Shown: positions 55,401 to 63,124, numbered from the stretch's first letter. The stretch: DNA of 64,000 bases from Plazaster borealis (GCA_021014325.1 CM037462.1:16698135-16762134); one strand, 5' to 3'. Notes: generated from the letters alone by a model not told the origin. Made by a program: numbers and translations.

Positions 55401-56920
55401 CTTATTTAGTGCTTTATCACACTCGATGGGCGTCTCAAAGTGCTCAGTATTTTGTTCCTGCAAGGTATGTGGAGTTACGTTCACAACCATCACAACACCT
55501 TTGGAGTATGCAGCACCAGCAGCCAAGTTGGCGCACAGGTTGCTTATCACTCACATCAACAATCTCTACCCTCGCAGGTACCCATTTACTCCTGGGTGAA
55601 GAGAAGAAGTTATAGTTAAGTGTCTTGCCTAAGAACACAAGTGTCTAACCGGGACTCGAACCCACACCCTGATGACTCGGCCATCAAGATTTACTCTGCA
55701 AACTTTGCTTTGTGCTATAAGTGGAAAGAAAGTATTTGAATTTTTGCTGGATGACAATAGTCATATTTTCATGCAATTTCCACACAATTTTTCTTTGCGG
55801 CAAACTTTCCTTGTGTCTTATAATACAAAATGTCAAATTTGCCATCTAAAAAAGTACAATTGTTGTAAAATTCTGCCTGAAAATCTGCAACTTTATTTTC
55901 TGAAAGATTACTTGGTCAGTAAAAGTACAGCTTATGCAGTACGACTATTGAAATTAAAAACTTTACTTCAAAAAGATCTAGTTTTATTTTTTAGGTTTTA
56001 AGAAAACCCTGGAACCTGGACATTATTTGGATGCGTCTTACTAGTTTTGATAGTTGTTGACTGAAGTTTCACCCTTGCAACTTTTCAGCTTGATCAGCTG
56101 ATTTCTTCGTTTTTTGGTTTCTCATCTGTGTCAGATTGTGAAGATCCAAAAAAAACACACAATACAAAATCCTGTTGTGCCTGGCACTTTGATTTGAGAG
56201 GTTGCCTTTCATGAACACTTCTTGATTGAATAGCTGGCTGCATTTATAGACTTCTGACTGGCACCCCCTGAATGAGGATCTTGACAAAATACTAGGGAGG
56301 TGATCCCAGTTTTGCTGCTTCTCAGGTTGTATTATTGGGCTAGATAAGTTGGTAGAGCGCTCTCGTGAAGACTATCGGAGCATAATGATCGAAATGTTGA
56401 GTTTTCAAACCAACAGTTCTTCTCAGAACCACCACTACTCAAAGGAGATTTATACACATGGTGTCACTGCAAACCTCCCTGGTTTTTGGCCTCTGACTGT
56501 TACAGTGAGTCAGGCATCATAGGGCATAGATAAGTTGGTAGAGCGCTGGTGTGGCGGGAAATTCTGTCCTCCCGGAGATTCTGTCCCCCCATACGGCAAA
56601 CTGTGTACAAATTTCTCCTGATAGCGCCCTCTTTTGAATCAACCTCCTCCAGCCCATGTTAATTTCCCATACGTTAATCTGGAGGTCAAAGGTTAAAATC
56701 CCATTGAAGTCGATTCTCCTCTGTTCACCCAAAAATTAAAATATGGACTTGTTTAAATCTACTTTCTCAGATTGAGGACCTTTATGAAGACTTCCACATC
56801 ACTAAACTACCTCTTCTACAGTATGAAGTGCGCGGGGACGAGAAAATAAAAAACTTCTCTAAATACCTCATCGAACCCTACAAAAGATTCCAGAAAATCA
56901 ACGAAGTGGGTAAAACATGA
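40338..56920 (+). CDS. GET3: GET3/ASNA1, tail-anchored protein targeting ATPase (7 exons)
   Basis: Coding join 40338-40465, 41901-42106, 43338-43428, 43590-43740, 44642-44749, 54423-54632, 56771-56920; all introns GT-AG with continuous phase, giving 347 residues (human ASNA1 has 348). GET3 is a cytosolic homodimeric ATPase that binds the C-terminal membrane anchor of tail-anchored proteins and hands them to the ER receptor. Visible motifs: P-loop GKGGVGKTT (33-41), switch I DPAHN (63-67, with the catalytic Asp), switch [14 protein letters not shown] (155-166), CVC (235-237), IVNQL (265-269) and the zinc-binding CKMC (282-285). The ATG has A at -3 and G at +4, and the N-terminus is about ten residues shorter than human. 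No stop, frameshift or lost key residue, so it should be functional. The C-terminal tail ends GKT, differing from human as expected for that variable region; a further 3' exon is possible but not needed. Introns are packed with repeats. Confidence 0.96.
40958..41019. repeat. 62-bp foldback between 7-bp direct repeats
   Basis: TCTAGAAACTATAAG is mirrored by CTTATAGTTTCTAGA around a 10-bp loop, and the outer ACTTCTA/TAGAAGT also pair. GTCTTGA stands at 40951-40957 and 41020-41026. Confidence 0.6.
41641..41775. repeat. Truncated GGGCCC-type foldback
   Basis: GGTCCTAATTTTATAGAGCT, GCTTAAGCAC, AGCCAAAATACTATCTCACA and GACTGGTATCCTGC follow the family order; the right terminal repeat is missing. 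Confidence 0.6.
41901..42106 (+). CDS. GET3: GET3 exon 2 (switch I)
   Basis: Residues 43-111 plus one base. Acceptor TTCCAG; the donor GTGAGG at 42107 is chosen because reading through gives a stop at 42145, while splicing here joins exon 3 in frame and aligns with human without gaps. Confidence 0.92.
42274..43110 (+). repeat. tRNA-Leu(CAA)-derived SINE split by a piggyBac-type MITE
   Basis: Head at 42274-42360 with GGACTCAAACTCT (CAA) and GGGTTCGAGTCC. The body has an intact GTGTCCTTAAGCAAGACAC site and breaks at 42475. It resumes at 43009 with GAGAAGGAGTTTGCCC and ends in the CACCTTGTAAACC region. Confidence 0.8.
42475..43008. mobile_element. Non-autonomous piggyBac-type MITE in GET3 intron 2
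   Basis: TTAA at 42475-42478 and 43005-43008; inside, CCCTTTCAGCCCCAA at the left is mirrored by TTGGGGCTGAAAGGG at the right. TTAA duplication plus CCC-starting ends fit piggyBac. 526 bp, no transposase. The interior repeats CGACTATAGTCGCCATTGGG-type sequence near the right end. Confidence 0.85.
43338..43428 (+). CDS. GET3: GET3 exon 3
   Basis: Completes Ser112 and runs to two bases of Lys142, including [19 protein letters not shown]. Acceptor TTTCTACAG, donor GTAAGT. Confidence 0.95.
43590..43740 (+). CDS. GET3: GET3 exon 4 (switch II)
   Basis: Residues 142-192, containing [12 protein letters not shown]. Intron 3 is only 161 bp. Donor GTATGC. Confidence 0.96.
43905..44110 (-). repeat. tRNA-Leu(CAA)-derived SINE in intron 4
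   Basis: Minus strand: AATACTCAAACTGTAG (CAA), GGGTTCAAGTCCCGG (B box) and CACTTGTGTCCTTGAGCAAG. The 5' edge of the head is diverged (TGGCAGAGCACAA). Confidence 0.65.
44279..44610 (+). repeat. tRNA-Leu-derived SINE in intron 4
   Basis: GTGTCATGGCCGAGCGG, a B box GGGTTCGAATCC, then CTCCTCTTCACCTAGGGGTA and the tail GAGCATCACTGAGTGACG.. ACTATATAATGAGAAGCC. The anticodon region reads TCGAG, probably decayed from TCAAG. Confidence 0.75.
44642..44749 (+). CDS. GET3: GET3 exon 5
   Basis: Residues 193-228, starting [14 protein letters not shown]. Part of the hydrophobic substrate-groove region in the family. Donor GTAAGT. Confidence 0.94.
45290..45430 (+). repeat. GGACCGCAGG dispersed repeat, copy 1
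   Basis: GGGCTCAAATTTCACACTGG, ACCGCAGGCCCGAGGCCAGT and AACTCATAACCTAGCAAGTC. Copies recur at 48184, 54700 and 57890. Confidence 0.7.
46720..46810 (-). repeat. GGACCGCAGG-type repeat, 3' end fragment
   Basis: GGGCTCGAATTTGGGGGAAA and ACTGGACCAGAATTGTTCTA are the reverse of the 3' portion seen at 48450-48540 (TTGGTCCAGTAAAACTTTTG, CAAGCCCTGTGGTCTT). Confidence 0.45.
46855..47020 (+). repeat. SINE body fragment (headless)
   Basis: AGAGAAGGGGTTCGCCCCAG, AGCACCTTGTAATTG.. CCATTACATGGTGCTA and GTCTCATACTTCAAAAACGT match the body at 20537-20650. Confidence 0.7.
47815..48032 (+). repeat. SINE-like repeat with ATATAAGAAC tail
   Basis: GCAGGTTCGAAACCCGACTC resembles a B box, and GGAGTATATAAGAACTCAGT plus (ATT)n is the same kind of tail as the tRNA-Leu SINEs. 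Confidence 0.45.
48184..48540 (+). repeat. GGACCGCAGG dispersed repeat, copy 2
   Basis: GGGCTCAACATTTACACTGG to GAGCTGCAAGCCCTGTGGTC, the most complete copy (about 350 bp). Confidence 0.7.
48537..49511 (-). pseudogene. Non-LTR retrotransposon relic (reverse-transcriptase C-terminus)
   Basis: Minus strand. The open frame at 48906-49511 (201 codons) includes [54 protein letters not shown] and [11 protein letters not shown], the thumb-side region of CR1/Jockey-type reverse transcriptases. The catalytic core is absent and a frameshift interrupts the frame just upstream, so it is 5'-truncated and dead. Downstream, 48537-48905 looks like its 3' UTR, ending in an ATAAATAAACC-rich tail. It lies antisense in GET3 intron 5. 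Confidence 0.85.
50648..50890. repeat. Tandem duplication, period about 137 bp
   Basis: TTTTTCAACAGGTAG, a C-run, a CA-run, then TTTTATGCAGTCACAAATTA and GCATCCCTGGAGATTTC occur twice. The C and CA runs differ in length. Confidence 0.85.
50891..51628. other. Intron 5 stretch, no feature recognised
   Basis: Open frames on the minus strand (50972-51172, 51229-51414) show no domain I know. Confidence 0.35.
51629..51985. repeat. Dispersed repeat with four 76-bp tandem units
   Basis: CCTTTAGACTTTAATATT and GGCCTTGGTGCCCCTTCAA recur four times at about 76-bp spacing. The last unit runs into CCAATGGAAGCACCCTTTAC.. ATTCCAGGCC, matching the single-unit copy at 63810-63980. Confidence 0.8.
52112..52363. 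repeat. GGGCCC foldback variant
   Basis: GGTCCCAATTTCATGACTCT is mirrored by AGCATAGCCATGAAATTGGG. The interior is rich in GCTTACG and GCGTAAGC motifs. Confidence 0.7.
52382..52445 (+). repeat. SINE body fragment
   Basis: GCGATAAATGGGTCTCATAA.. TTCAAACATAGCTCT matches the SINE body at 20619-20637 only loosely. Confidence 0.3.
52565..52750. repeat. TATTGAGAGA foldback, complete
   Basis: AGAGCTGTGTATTGAGAGAG.. TTGCGAC is mirrored by GTCGCAACTCTCTCAATATA.. CGACTCT. A half copy is at 38055. Confidence 0.75.
53018..53299. repeat. GGGCCC foldback variant
   Basis: GGTTCCAATTTCATGGCTCT is mirrored by AGAGCCATGAAATTGGGCCC; inner GCAGCTGTGAGCAG and CTGCTTGCTG also pair loosely. Confidence 0.65.
53749..53910. 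repeat. Foldback with TTGCACAA(T/C)GCGGAA arms
   Basis: TTGCACAATGCGGAATGCAC.. GCGCCCTTCCATTTTGGG is mirrored by CCCAAACTGGAAGGGCGC.. GTGCGTTCCGCGTTGTGCAA. Confidence 0.75.
54042..54168. repeat. Foldback with TTTTAAACTAGTGGTTTAAA arms
   Basis: GGTTTTAAACTAGTGGTTTA and GCCTGGTTCTTGATAATTTT are mirrored by AAAATTATCAAGAACCAGGC and TAAACCACTAGTTTAAAACC around a loop of about 20 bases. Confidence 0.8.
54423..54632 (+). CDS. GET3: GET3 exon 6 (CVC and zinc-binding CxxC)
   Basis: Residues 229-298: [20 protein letters not shown], then [11 protein letters not shown] and [12 protein letters not shown]. Both redox/zinc cysteine pairs are kept. Preceded by TTATTTTCAG; donor GTAGGT. Confidence 0.96.
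54700..55105 (+). repeat. GGACCGCAGG dispersed repeat, copy 3
   Basis: AGGGTCGAAATTAACACTGG, ACCGCAGGCCCGAGGCCAGT and AACTCATGACAGGACAAGTC, ending near AACTACAAGTCCTTCGGTCT. In GET3 intron 6. Confidence 0.7.
55205..55378 (+). repeat. Penelope-like fragment with ribozyme-like motif
   Basis: CTGAAGA, then the perfect stem CGATCAG/CTGATCG, then AAACGTCGAGG, followed by a CCGGTTCTTCTCAGAACC hairpin and the end CCACCATGCAAAGTTC. Related copies: 56365, 57976, 59813, 61139 and, inverted, 5797. Confidence 0.5.
55379..55700 (-). repeat. tRNA-Leu-derived SINE, head truncated
   Basis: Minus strand B box GGGTTCGAGTCCCGG and ACACTTGTGTTCTTAGGCAA, with the body TCACCCAGGAGTAAATGGGT. The A-box half is missing. 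Confidence 0.65.
55701..56338. other. Intron 6 stretch, nothing recognised
   Basis: No feature I can support. Confidence 0.35.
56339..56495 (+). repeat. tRNA A-box joined to a Penelope-like fragment
   Basis: AGATAAGTTGGTAGAGCGCT is followed directly by CGTGAAGACTATCGGAGCAT.. GATCGAAATGTTGAG and the TTCTTCTCAGAACC hairpin. Confidence 0.5.
56524..56740 (+). repeat. tRNA-like SINE split inside the tRNA head
   Basis: A box AGATAAGTTGGTAGAGCGCT at 56526 and ACGTTAATCTGGAGGTC plus GGTTAAAATCCC at about 56671-56701 are separated by about 125 bp that match the repeat at 33551-33680 (CGGCAAACTGTGTACAAATT, TGATAGCGCCCTCTTTTGAA). Compare the uninterrupted head at 38628. Confidence 0.65.
56771..56920 (+). 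CDS. GET3: GET3 exon 7 (C-terminus and stop)
   Basis: Residues 299-347 and TGA at 56918-56920. [20 protein letters not shown] is conserved. The tail [12 protein letters not shown] differs from human, as is usual there. Confidence 0.93.
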   Translation: MEDLYEDFHITKLPLLQYEVRGDEKIKNFSKYLIEPYKRFQKINEVGKT

Positions 56921-56966
56921 CGCCTTGACTTTACATTAAGACCTGTGTAAAATAGAATCTCAAGGG

Positions 56967-56972
56967 ATTAAA
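56967..56972 (+). promoter_or_regulatory. Candidate GET3 poly(A) signal ATTAAA
   Basis: ATTAAA 47 bp after the stop, with a T-rich GTTCAGGTTTTTTGC about 25 bp downstream, the usual layout. The next AATAAA is at 57511, inside a foldback, and would give a 3' UTR of about 600 bp. Confidence 0.45.
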
Positions 56973-57021
56973 TGACAAGTGGTCAAATTGTTCAGGTTTT
57001 TTGCTAAAGTGGTAAGCGTCA

Positions 57022-57197
57022 GCGCCCAATTTCATAGAGCTACTTAAGCACAAAACAATTCTGCTTACCAGAATAGAAGTCACCAGCCAAAACACAATTT
57101 CATGTGTACAGTCTGTGACTGGTCTTTTGCTTGTTTTTGCTTAGCTGGAAATTGTTAAGCAACATTTTCTGCTTAAGCAGCTGTATGAGATTGGGCC
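57022..57197. repeat. GGGCCC foldback, downstream copy 1
   Basis: GCGCCCAATTTCATAGAGCT.. CTTAAGCAC is mirrored by GCTTAAGCAGCTGTATGAGA.. TTGGGCC. Confidence 0.75.
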
Positions 57198-57198
57198 T

Positions 57199-57398
57199 AG
57201 GGCTTGATTTCATAGAGCTGCCTAAGCAGAAAATATTGCTTAACAATTTTCTGTTAAGCAGAAATGAGCAGGATACCAGTCACAAAAAGTACTTGTGATA
57301 TGGTAGTTTGGCTGGTAACCTTATTCTGGTAAGTGTCATTTTGTTATGCTTCCAGCTACTTTTTGTGCTTAACTAAGCAACTCTATGGAATTGAGCTC
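57199..57398. repeat. GGGCCC foldback, downstream copy 2
   Basis: GGGCTTGATTTCATAGAGCT is mirrored by AGCAACTCTATGGAATTGAG. It abuts copy 1. Confidence 0.75.
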
Positions 57399-57442
57399 TG
57401 GTCAGGAAAATCTGGCCATATCTGTCTAGGTTGTTTTCATCC

Positions 57443-57599
57443 GGGCCCAATTTCATAGAGCTGCTTAATCACAACAAATAAGCTAAGCACAACAAAAGTA
57501 TGCTTACCAGAATAAAGCTACCAGCCAAAATACCATGTCACATGTACAATGTGTGACTGGTATCCTGCTTATTTCTGCTAAGCAGCTCTATGAAATTGT
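57443..57599. repeat. GGGCCC foldback, downstream copy 3
   Basis: GGGCCCAATTTCATAGAGCT is mirrored by AGCAGCTCTATGAAATTG. It carries AATAAA at 57511-57516. Confidence 0.75.
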
Positions 57600-57889
57600 G
57601 TTCAGGTGGCCAAAAATAACAGGTTTGATTGAAGCTCTTCGGGAATGAATTTTTGAAACTGATATATTGGCAAGGATTCAGCCTTGTGTTTTCCTTCCAT
57701 TTTTAACCAGCATTCTGTAAAATATTACCTTAAATCTACTACCAACCACCTATAGAGTGATTAGAGGTATGACTTTAATTGTCCATTGAATCATTACTAG
57801 GTTTTATGTAAACCCTTTGCACTTATGTCACAGTCTGCCCTGGGAGTCAAACTTGATTGAAGAATACAGTGCACTTCACATCGTCTACA

Positions 57890-58380
57890 ACATGGCTCGA
57901 ATTTTACACTGGACCGCAGGCCCAAGGCTTGTGATTTTAGAATTAGGCCAATAAACTCATGACTGGACAAGTCCGGCGACGAGCAGAGTATACTGTTCGA
58001 AACGTCAAGACCACACCGGTTCTTTTCAGAGCCAACACTTCCCCCAAAAGAGTTTTATACATGGTTGTACCAGCAACTTTACTATTTATTTATAGTTATT
58101 TCTTAGAAACAAATGATGTTCAAATGATTACTTCGAGTCGGAAAATTGCCTTTCAATTCTGTTGAGTAATGAAGTATACCTAATACCCATACAGACAAAT
58201 GAGAGAAATTTTCTTTTACACATGTCTTTGTGCTTGTTCAAATAGAAACAGTTAGATGCATGTCAAACTGTGTCAGTAAGGGTTTTTTTCTCATTTTGTA
58301 AACAAAATTCTAGTCCAGTAAATATTTTTAGCTGCAAGCCCTGCTGTCTTGTGGATTCCCCCCCCCCCCCAAAAAAAATT
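57890..58380 (+). repeat. GGACCGCAGG dispersed repeat, copy 4, interrupted
   Basis: ATTTTACACTGGACCGCAGG to GACTGGACAAGTCCGGCG, then a Penelope-like piece at 57976-58077, then the remainder to AGCTGCAAGCCCTGCTGTCT. Confidence 0.7.
57976..58077 (+). repeat. Penelope-like fragment inside the GGACCGCAGG repeat
   Basis: ACGAGCAGAGTATACTGTTC plus GAAACGTCAAGACC, then CCGGTTCTTTTCAGAGCC and AAAGAGTTTTATACATGGTT. Confidence 0.5.
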
Positions 58381-59051
58381 TAAAAAAATCAAGCCCTGTT
58401 AACAATGCACTCTGCACAGTAACACATAATCCGACTCCTGTATGGCACAACCAAGATTTATGGTGAGGGATGACATCAGGTGAATTGGGGTTAATAGCAC
58501 ATGTTATACCTGCTTGACATCTCAAACAGCGCCCTCTGTCAATTTTAGGCAAAATCATTTGTAGGTTTACATTGCAATATCCATTTTAATGGCAAAAACC
58601 AGTCTATAAAACAATGATCTTTTTAGGTAATTTAAAACACCGACATCTTATAATCAACAGGTGTGGTTTTTAACCTATTTCTTAATTAATTAACTTATGT
58701 TCTAGTATCAGTAATGATCCAGAGAAGTCAGGGACCCAAACGGTGGAAATTAAATTAAGGAAATTTAATTTGGTACAGCATTGAAAGTGAATAGCCTTTA
58801 ATGGCCATTCTTTGCTTCCATAAAATAATTGTTCATGTAAACGTTATTTTCATTGGATAATTTGTATGGTATCTCTACAATGTATGGGTAGGGAGCGATA
58901 TTATGTAGGCCTACTGAGAATAATTATATGTATATTTTGTATATTTGCTATGGTTAGTATTGGTCTATGGAGAAGCGTTGCATAGCTAGCATGGGTGATT
59001 TTTCCCCCTGCTGGTGTGTGATGCTTGTCTTATAGTTTGGATATTATTAGT
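58381..59051. other. Intergenic, no gene recognised
   Basis: No supported feature beyond a C/A run at 58361-58390. Confidence 0.4.
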
Positions 59052-59190
59052 TGAAGGCACTGAATACGTTTGGAAATTGTCAAAGACCAGTATTCTCACT
59101 TGGTGTATCCCAAAATATGCATAAAATAACAAGCCTTTGAAAATTTGGGCTCAATTGGTCATCGAAGTTGCAAGAAAATGATGAAAGAAA
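59052..59190 (+). repeat. T2-like MITE, family A, 5' half only
   Basis: TGAAGGCACTGAATACGTTT to GTTGCAAGAAAATGATGAAA, then it stops abruptly. The right half is absent. Confidence 0.75.
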
Positions 59191-59458
59191 GGAAACCTGG
59201 TGAACCTAGTGTGTACCATTATGGTACATTTTCCTGTGCTTAGCAGTTTATGGGCTAAGAGGCTGTTTGAGATTTAACCCCCATGTATATCCAGTACCAG
59301 AATTGAATTAAAAGATTTGTAATGAATTATGAGATAATTGGAAACACCTTCAAGATGTTGCACCAGTGCTCTTCTTTATTCTGCATAAAGACTCAAACCA
59401 AGTTAAGAGATCTAACCGGTCAAGCACAATCATTCTCGCCCAAAATGTGCATTCCTGT

Positions 59459-59784
59459 TTAAAGGTATTGTACACTTTTGTGTCCACATTTTGTGTGATT
59501 CAACATAATGCATGAACAAACAAACCTGTGAAAGTTTGAGCTCAATTGGTCATCGAGGTCACGAGAAAATAGTGAAAAGAGACTTTATGTGTTTTCTGTT
59601 TTTTCAAACTATCGCGCGTGATAAAAACTATTGTCTTACTAATTTCTCAGAAACGATAGCATTTTAGGCAGAAATATTTTAAGGAACCCTTTCTACCATT
59701 ACTTACTTTAAATCATGTAAGTTATGTGTGAATCTGTGAGCATTTGTGTTTTTCGATCTTACCAATAGTGTACAGGGCCTTTAA
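59459..59784 (+). repeat. TTAAAGG MITE, family D
   Basis: TTAAAGGTATTGTACACTTT to AATAGTGTACAGGGCCTTTAA, TTAA on both sides, interior as at 22114-22431 (TTTCTCAGAAACGATAGCAT). Confidence 0.8.
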
Positions 59785-59812
59785 GCCCGAGCAACAGCAG
59801 CAGTCCAGCATT

Positions 59813-59925
59813 CTCATGAAGACGAGCAGGGTACACTGATCGAAACGTCGAGACCGTACCAACAGCTCTTCACAGACAAAACAAGAGAATTCACAAAAGA
59901 GATTTGCACATGGTTCTACCATAAT
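59813..59925 (+). repeat. Penelope-like fragment
   Basis: CTCATGAAGACGAGCAGGGT.. ACTGATCGAAACGTCGAGAC, then AACAGCTCTTCACAGAC and AAAGAGATTTGCACATGGTT. Confidence 0.5.
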
Positions 59926-61073
59926 ATCAAATTACTTCAAATCTTCAAATTGACTTCAAATCTATATCCACGAGAAAAATCACTCATATTTTTTCTGTCT
60001 CCTGACAATCTTAGACCTACTCTTAAATCTCGAAGAAGTAATCAAATTATCAGGAAAGAATTTTCCATCTGGAGTCGACGCACTCCTCTCCCTCGCTTCA
60101 TTTATCAAATTTAATATTAATCATTATAAACGAGAGTACCTCAACGGATTTTTTATTCTCTGGTCAGCGCCTCTATAAAGATTTCCTGCGTTTATCAATT
60201 GTTAGATCGCTCTTTAAAAAACAAGAAGACGACTGTAATAACAGGTTGCGTTTCTTTGACTTCCATGCTTTTTTAAATCACACCCAAATCGCATTAAGAT
60301 TCTGAGGTTGTTAGGCTTCGCTCAAGTTGCGACCCTTTAATTCCTAAAGTGAACTATGGTGGCGGTATTTCAGACACTCCCAAACGGAAGTCTACATTTT
60401 TTTGCGATCACTTCAAGCTTGGATGTGTTGTGTGTACCGTCCGAACCTTCCGGTTATAAGTGTATTTCACGTTGCATTAAGCATCGTTGGAACACTCAGA
60501 AGGAGCTATTTATCTACGCTCAAACACACAAGGTATTTTAAAGTGGTCAAAATGAACTCGGTTTATAAACGAGTTTTTTTTTTTGACCACTTAACGAAAC
60601 TGCTTTCCGTTTTAAGAGGTCTTGCGGGGTAGCCTAATAATTATTAAACTAAAAATGATTACCATATCAATGGGTTTCTTTAGTTTGATAAATCTCTAGT
60701 TCAGCTCAGATAAGTTGATAGCAAGAACATCTGAACTTTATTAGTTCACTCATCAGGGAATTTGGGTTAGTTTATATTTCTTGATAAAAATGGTTTTTTT
60801 ACTAAGATTTTTTTGCGAGCGGTATGATATTGCTTAATGTCACAGGTGGATTATGGAGAGTCATGTTTTTGATTAGATATCCATTTATGAGATCATTTTC
60901 ATTAACATTAATATTGTACGGGGGGAAGAAAACTAATATAAAATCCATTGGGACCCGAACATCCAATTGCAACTATACATACGGGTAAACTCGATTTTGT
61001 CTTGTTGGGTTATAGTAGGCCGTTATTGTGCAACTACGGTATATCTTATTGTACCCATTCAGACCTTGATTAT
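59926..61073. other. Intergenic with one short hairpin
   Basis: A near-perfect stem at 60541-60592 (GTGGTCAAAA with TTTTGACCAC; AACTCG with CGAGTT) has TTAA on each side (60538-60541, 60591-60594). No gene supported. Confidence 0.45.
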
Positions 61074-61551
61074 TTAAAGGGATGCATATGTTTGGTAATT
61101 GGAACACACTGTTTGTTTCAATCATATAGTTGTAGTCGTTAACCACCGGTTCTGTTCAGAACCAACTCTACTCAAAAGAGATATTCACATGGTGTTACCG
61201 TAAACCTCTCTTAGTTATACCTCCACCATGCAAAGTTTCAAATCCTACATAGGCCTCTACCATAAAACCAAACTGTGAAAACTTCATCTCAAAAGGTGGT
61301 AGCGTTTTTGAGATATTGCCGAAAATCTGGAGCAGTTATGTCCACACAGGGAGAATAATCTGCATACACAATCTCAGAATCAATTTTTGGGGGATACAAA
61401 CTGATATCTTTTTCCATAACCACATTACTTCAAAGTGAAATGTTTCTCAAAATGCTTTATACTATCAGAAGCTGCTGTACTTCTACAAGTAAGTTTGTAT
61501 TGCCATTAATGTTATGAGTATTAGCCTACCAAACGTGTACAGACCCTTTAA
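61074..61551 (-). repeat. T2-like MITE, family B, with nested fragment
   Basis: TTAAAGGGATGCATATGTTT to CGTGTACAGACCCTTTAA, TTAA on both sides. The Penelope-like piece at 61139-61255 replaces a few bases near the left end. Confidence 0.8.
61139..61255 (+). repeat. Penelope-like fragment inside a MITE
   Basis: ACCACCGGTTCTGTTCAGAA, CAAAAGAGATATTCACATGG and CTCCACCATGCAAAGTTTC. The ribozyme-like 5' part is missing. Confidence 0.5.
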
Positions 61552-62069
61552 ATCAAACCGAGGCTTGGGGTGAAATAGTCTGATGTTTCAATAGGATAAC
61601 AAAAAAGATAATTATGACTACAGAAGTATACAGGGAGCTAGACAAAGGTGTAGAAAACATTTGCTAATAAAGAGCAAGGTTTCTGTCAAACTATGAGTTT
61701 TATTTGCACGGTTCCCTGACGCTAAAGTGAAGTAATGCATTGACAGTGTTTTGTTTAATCACTTAGTGGGTTTCCATGAATGCTCAAGGGTGGATGCATA
61801 ATGGAATAAAATGACCAAACAAATTTATTTTCTAGGTGGCCTGGGGACTTTGGCGGCTCCGTTCTTTACGGCGATATCAAGTACATTATAGTGATGCACT
61901 TTTTAGTAGGCGATTACAAACTGATCTTGGTAATTCCACTCCACTTGCAAATTCCACGTAGGGCCTATACTCGGTCATTGTGAGCGCAATACTCCACTCA
62001 AATATCTTTTAATTAGTACATTGAATATGCTGTGTGGTTTTGTGGTTTTGTTATTGGGGGTATTGCCAA
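61552..62069. other. Intergenic; starts with dispersed repeat remnant
   Basis: ATCAAACCGAGGCTTGGGGT at 61551 is a reversed fragment of the CAGCCTCGGTTTGG repeat. The rest is unrecognised. Confidence 0.4.
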
Positions 62070-62223
62070 TTAAGAGAAAAGAACATGTTGAGTGTGGTCA
62101 TTATGATGCAGCCATCTCATTTTTATTTCATGTAAATCAATTTAACCAAATCGAGGCTGAACGGGACTAAAAGTAAGGTCCATTCATGTGTTATAAAAAG
62201 TACATGTTATTTACTGACATTAA
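62070..62223. repeat. TTAA-bounded duplicate unit, copy 1
   Basis: TTAAGAGAAAAGAACATGTT to TATTTACTGACATTAA. A second copy is at 62975-63124. It contains the reversed AACCAAATCGAGGCTGAACG block. Confidence 0.8.
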
Positions 62224-62232
62224 GGACAGCGT

Positions 62233-62597
62233 TTAAAGGCACTGAACACGTTTGGAAATTGTCAAAGACCAGTGTTCTCACTTGGTGTATCCCAACATAT
62301 GCATAAAATAACAAGCCTGTTAAACAATTGGTCATCGAAGTTGCAAGAAAATGACGAAAGAAAAAACACCCTTGTTGTACAAATTTGTGTGCTTTCAGAT
62401 AGGAATAAAAACTTCTTGCATGAAATGTTTATTATTTTAGTGAGAAATTACCTCTTTCTCAAAAACTACGTCACTTCAGAGGGAGTCGTTTCCTACAATG
62501 TTTTATACTATCAACAGCTCTCTGTTGCTCGTTACCAAGTCAGTTTTTATGCTAATATATATTTTGAGTAATTACCAAACGTGTACAGTGCCTTTAA
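62233..62597 (+). repeat. T2-like MITE, family A
   Basis: TTAAAGGCACTGAACACG to GTACAGTGCCTTTAA. Its right TTAA (62594-62597) is also the left TTAA of the next element. Confidence 0.88.
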
Positions 62598-62978
62598 GGG
62601 ATTGTATACGTTTGTTAAGTGGAACCCACTGTTTGTTTCAATCCTATTATAGTTGTATACCATAAAACTAACCTGTAAAAATTTTATTTCAAAAGGTGTT
62701 AGCGTTTTTGTGATTATTTCCGAAAATCTGGAGCGATTATGTCCACGCAGGAAGATCTTCAATTGGAATCAGAATCTGAGAAACGTTACTGCAGTAACGC
62801 TTCTCAGATTGAATTTTGTTGGCGATAAAAAATGATATCTTTTTCCATAACCGCAGTATACTTCGAAGTGAAAAGTTTTTTTCAAAATGCATTATACTAT
62901 CCAAAGCTGCTGTACTTCTTACGAAGTAAGTTTTTATTGTCATTAATGTTCAGAGTCATTACCAAACGTATACATTAA
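62594..62978 (-). repeat. T2-like MITE, family B, abutting family A
   Basis: TTAAGGGATTGTATACG to CCAAACGTATACATTAA, with the CGATTATGTCCACGCAGGAA core. The right end has lost the CCC. Confidence 0.85.
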
Positions 62979-63124
62979 GAGAAAGAACTTGTTGAGTGTT
63001 GTCATTATGATGCAGCTATCTCATTTTTATTTCATGTAAAGCAATGTAACCAAATCGAGGCTGAACGGAATTAGTCAGGTCCCTTCATGTGTTATACAAA
63101 GTACATGCTATTTACTGACATTAA
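62975..63124. repeat. TTAA-bounded duplicate unit, copy 2
   Basis: TTAAGAGAAAGAACTTGTTG to ATTTACTGACATTAA, a diverged match of 62070-62223. Confidence 0.8.
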
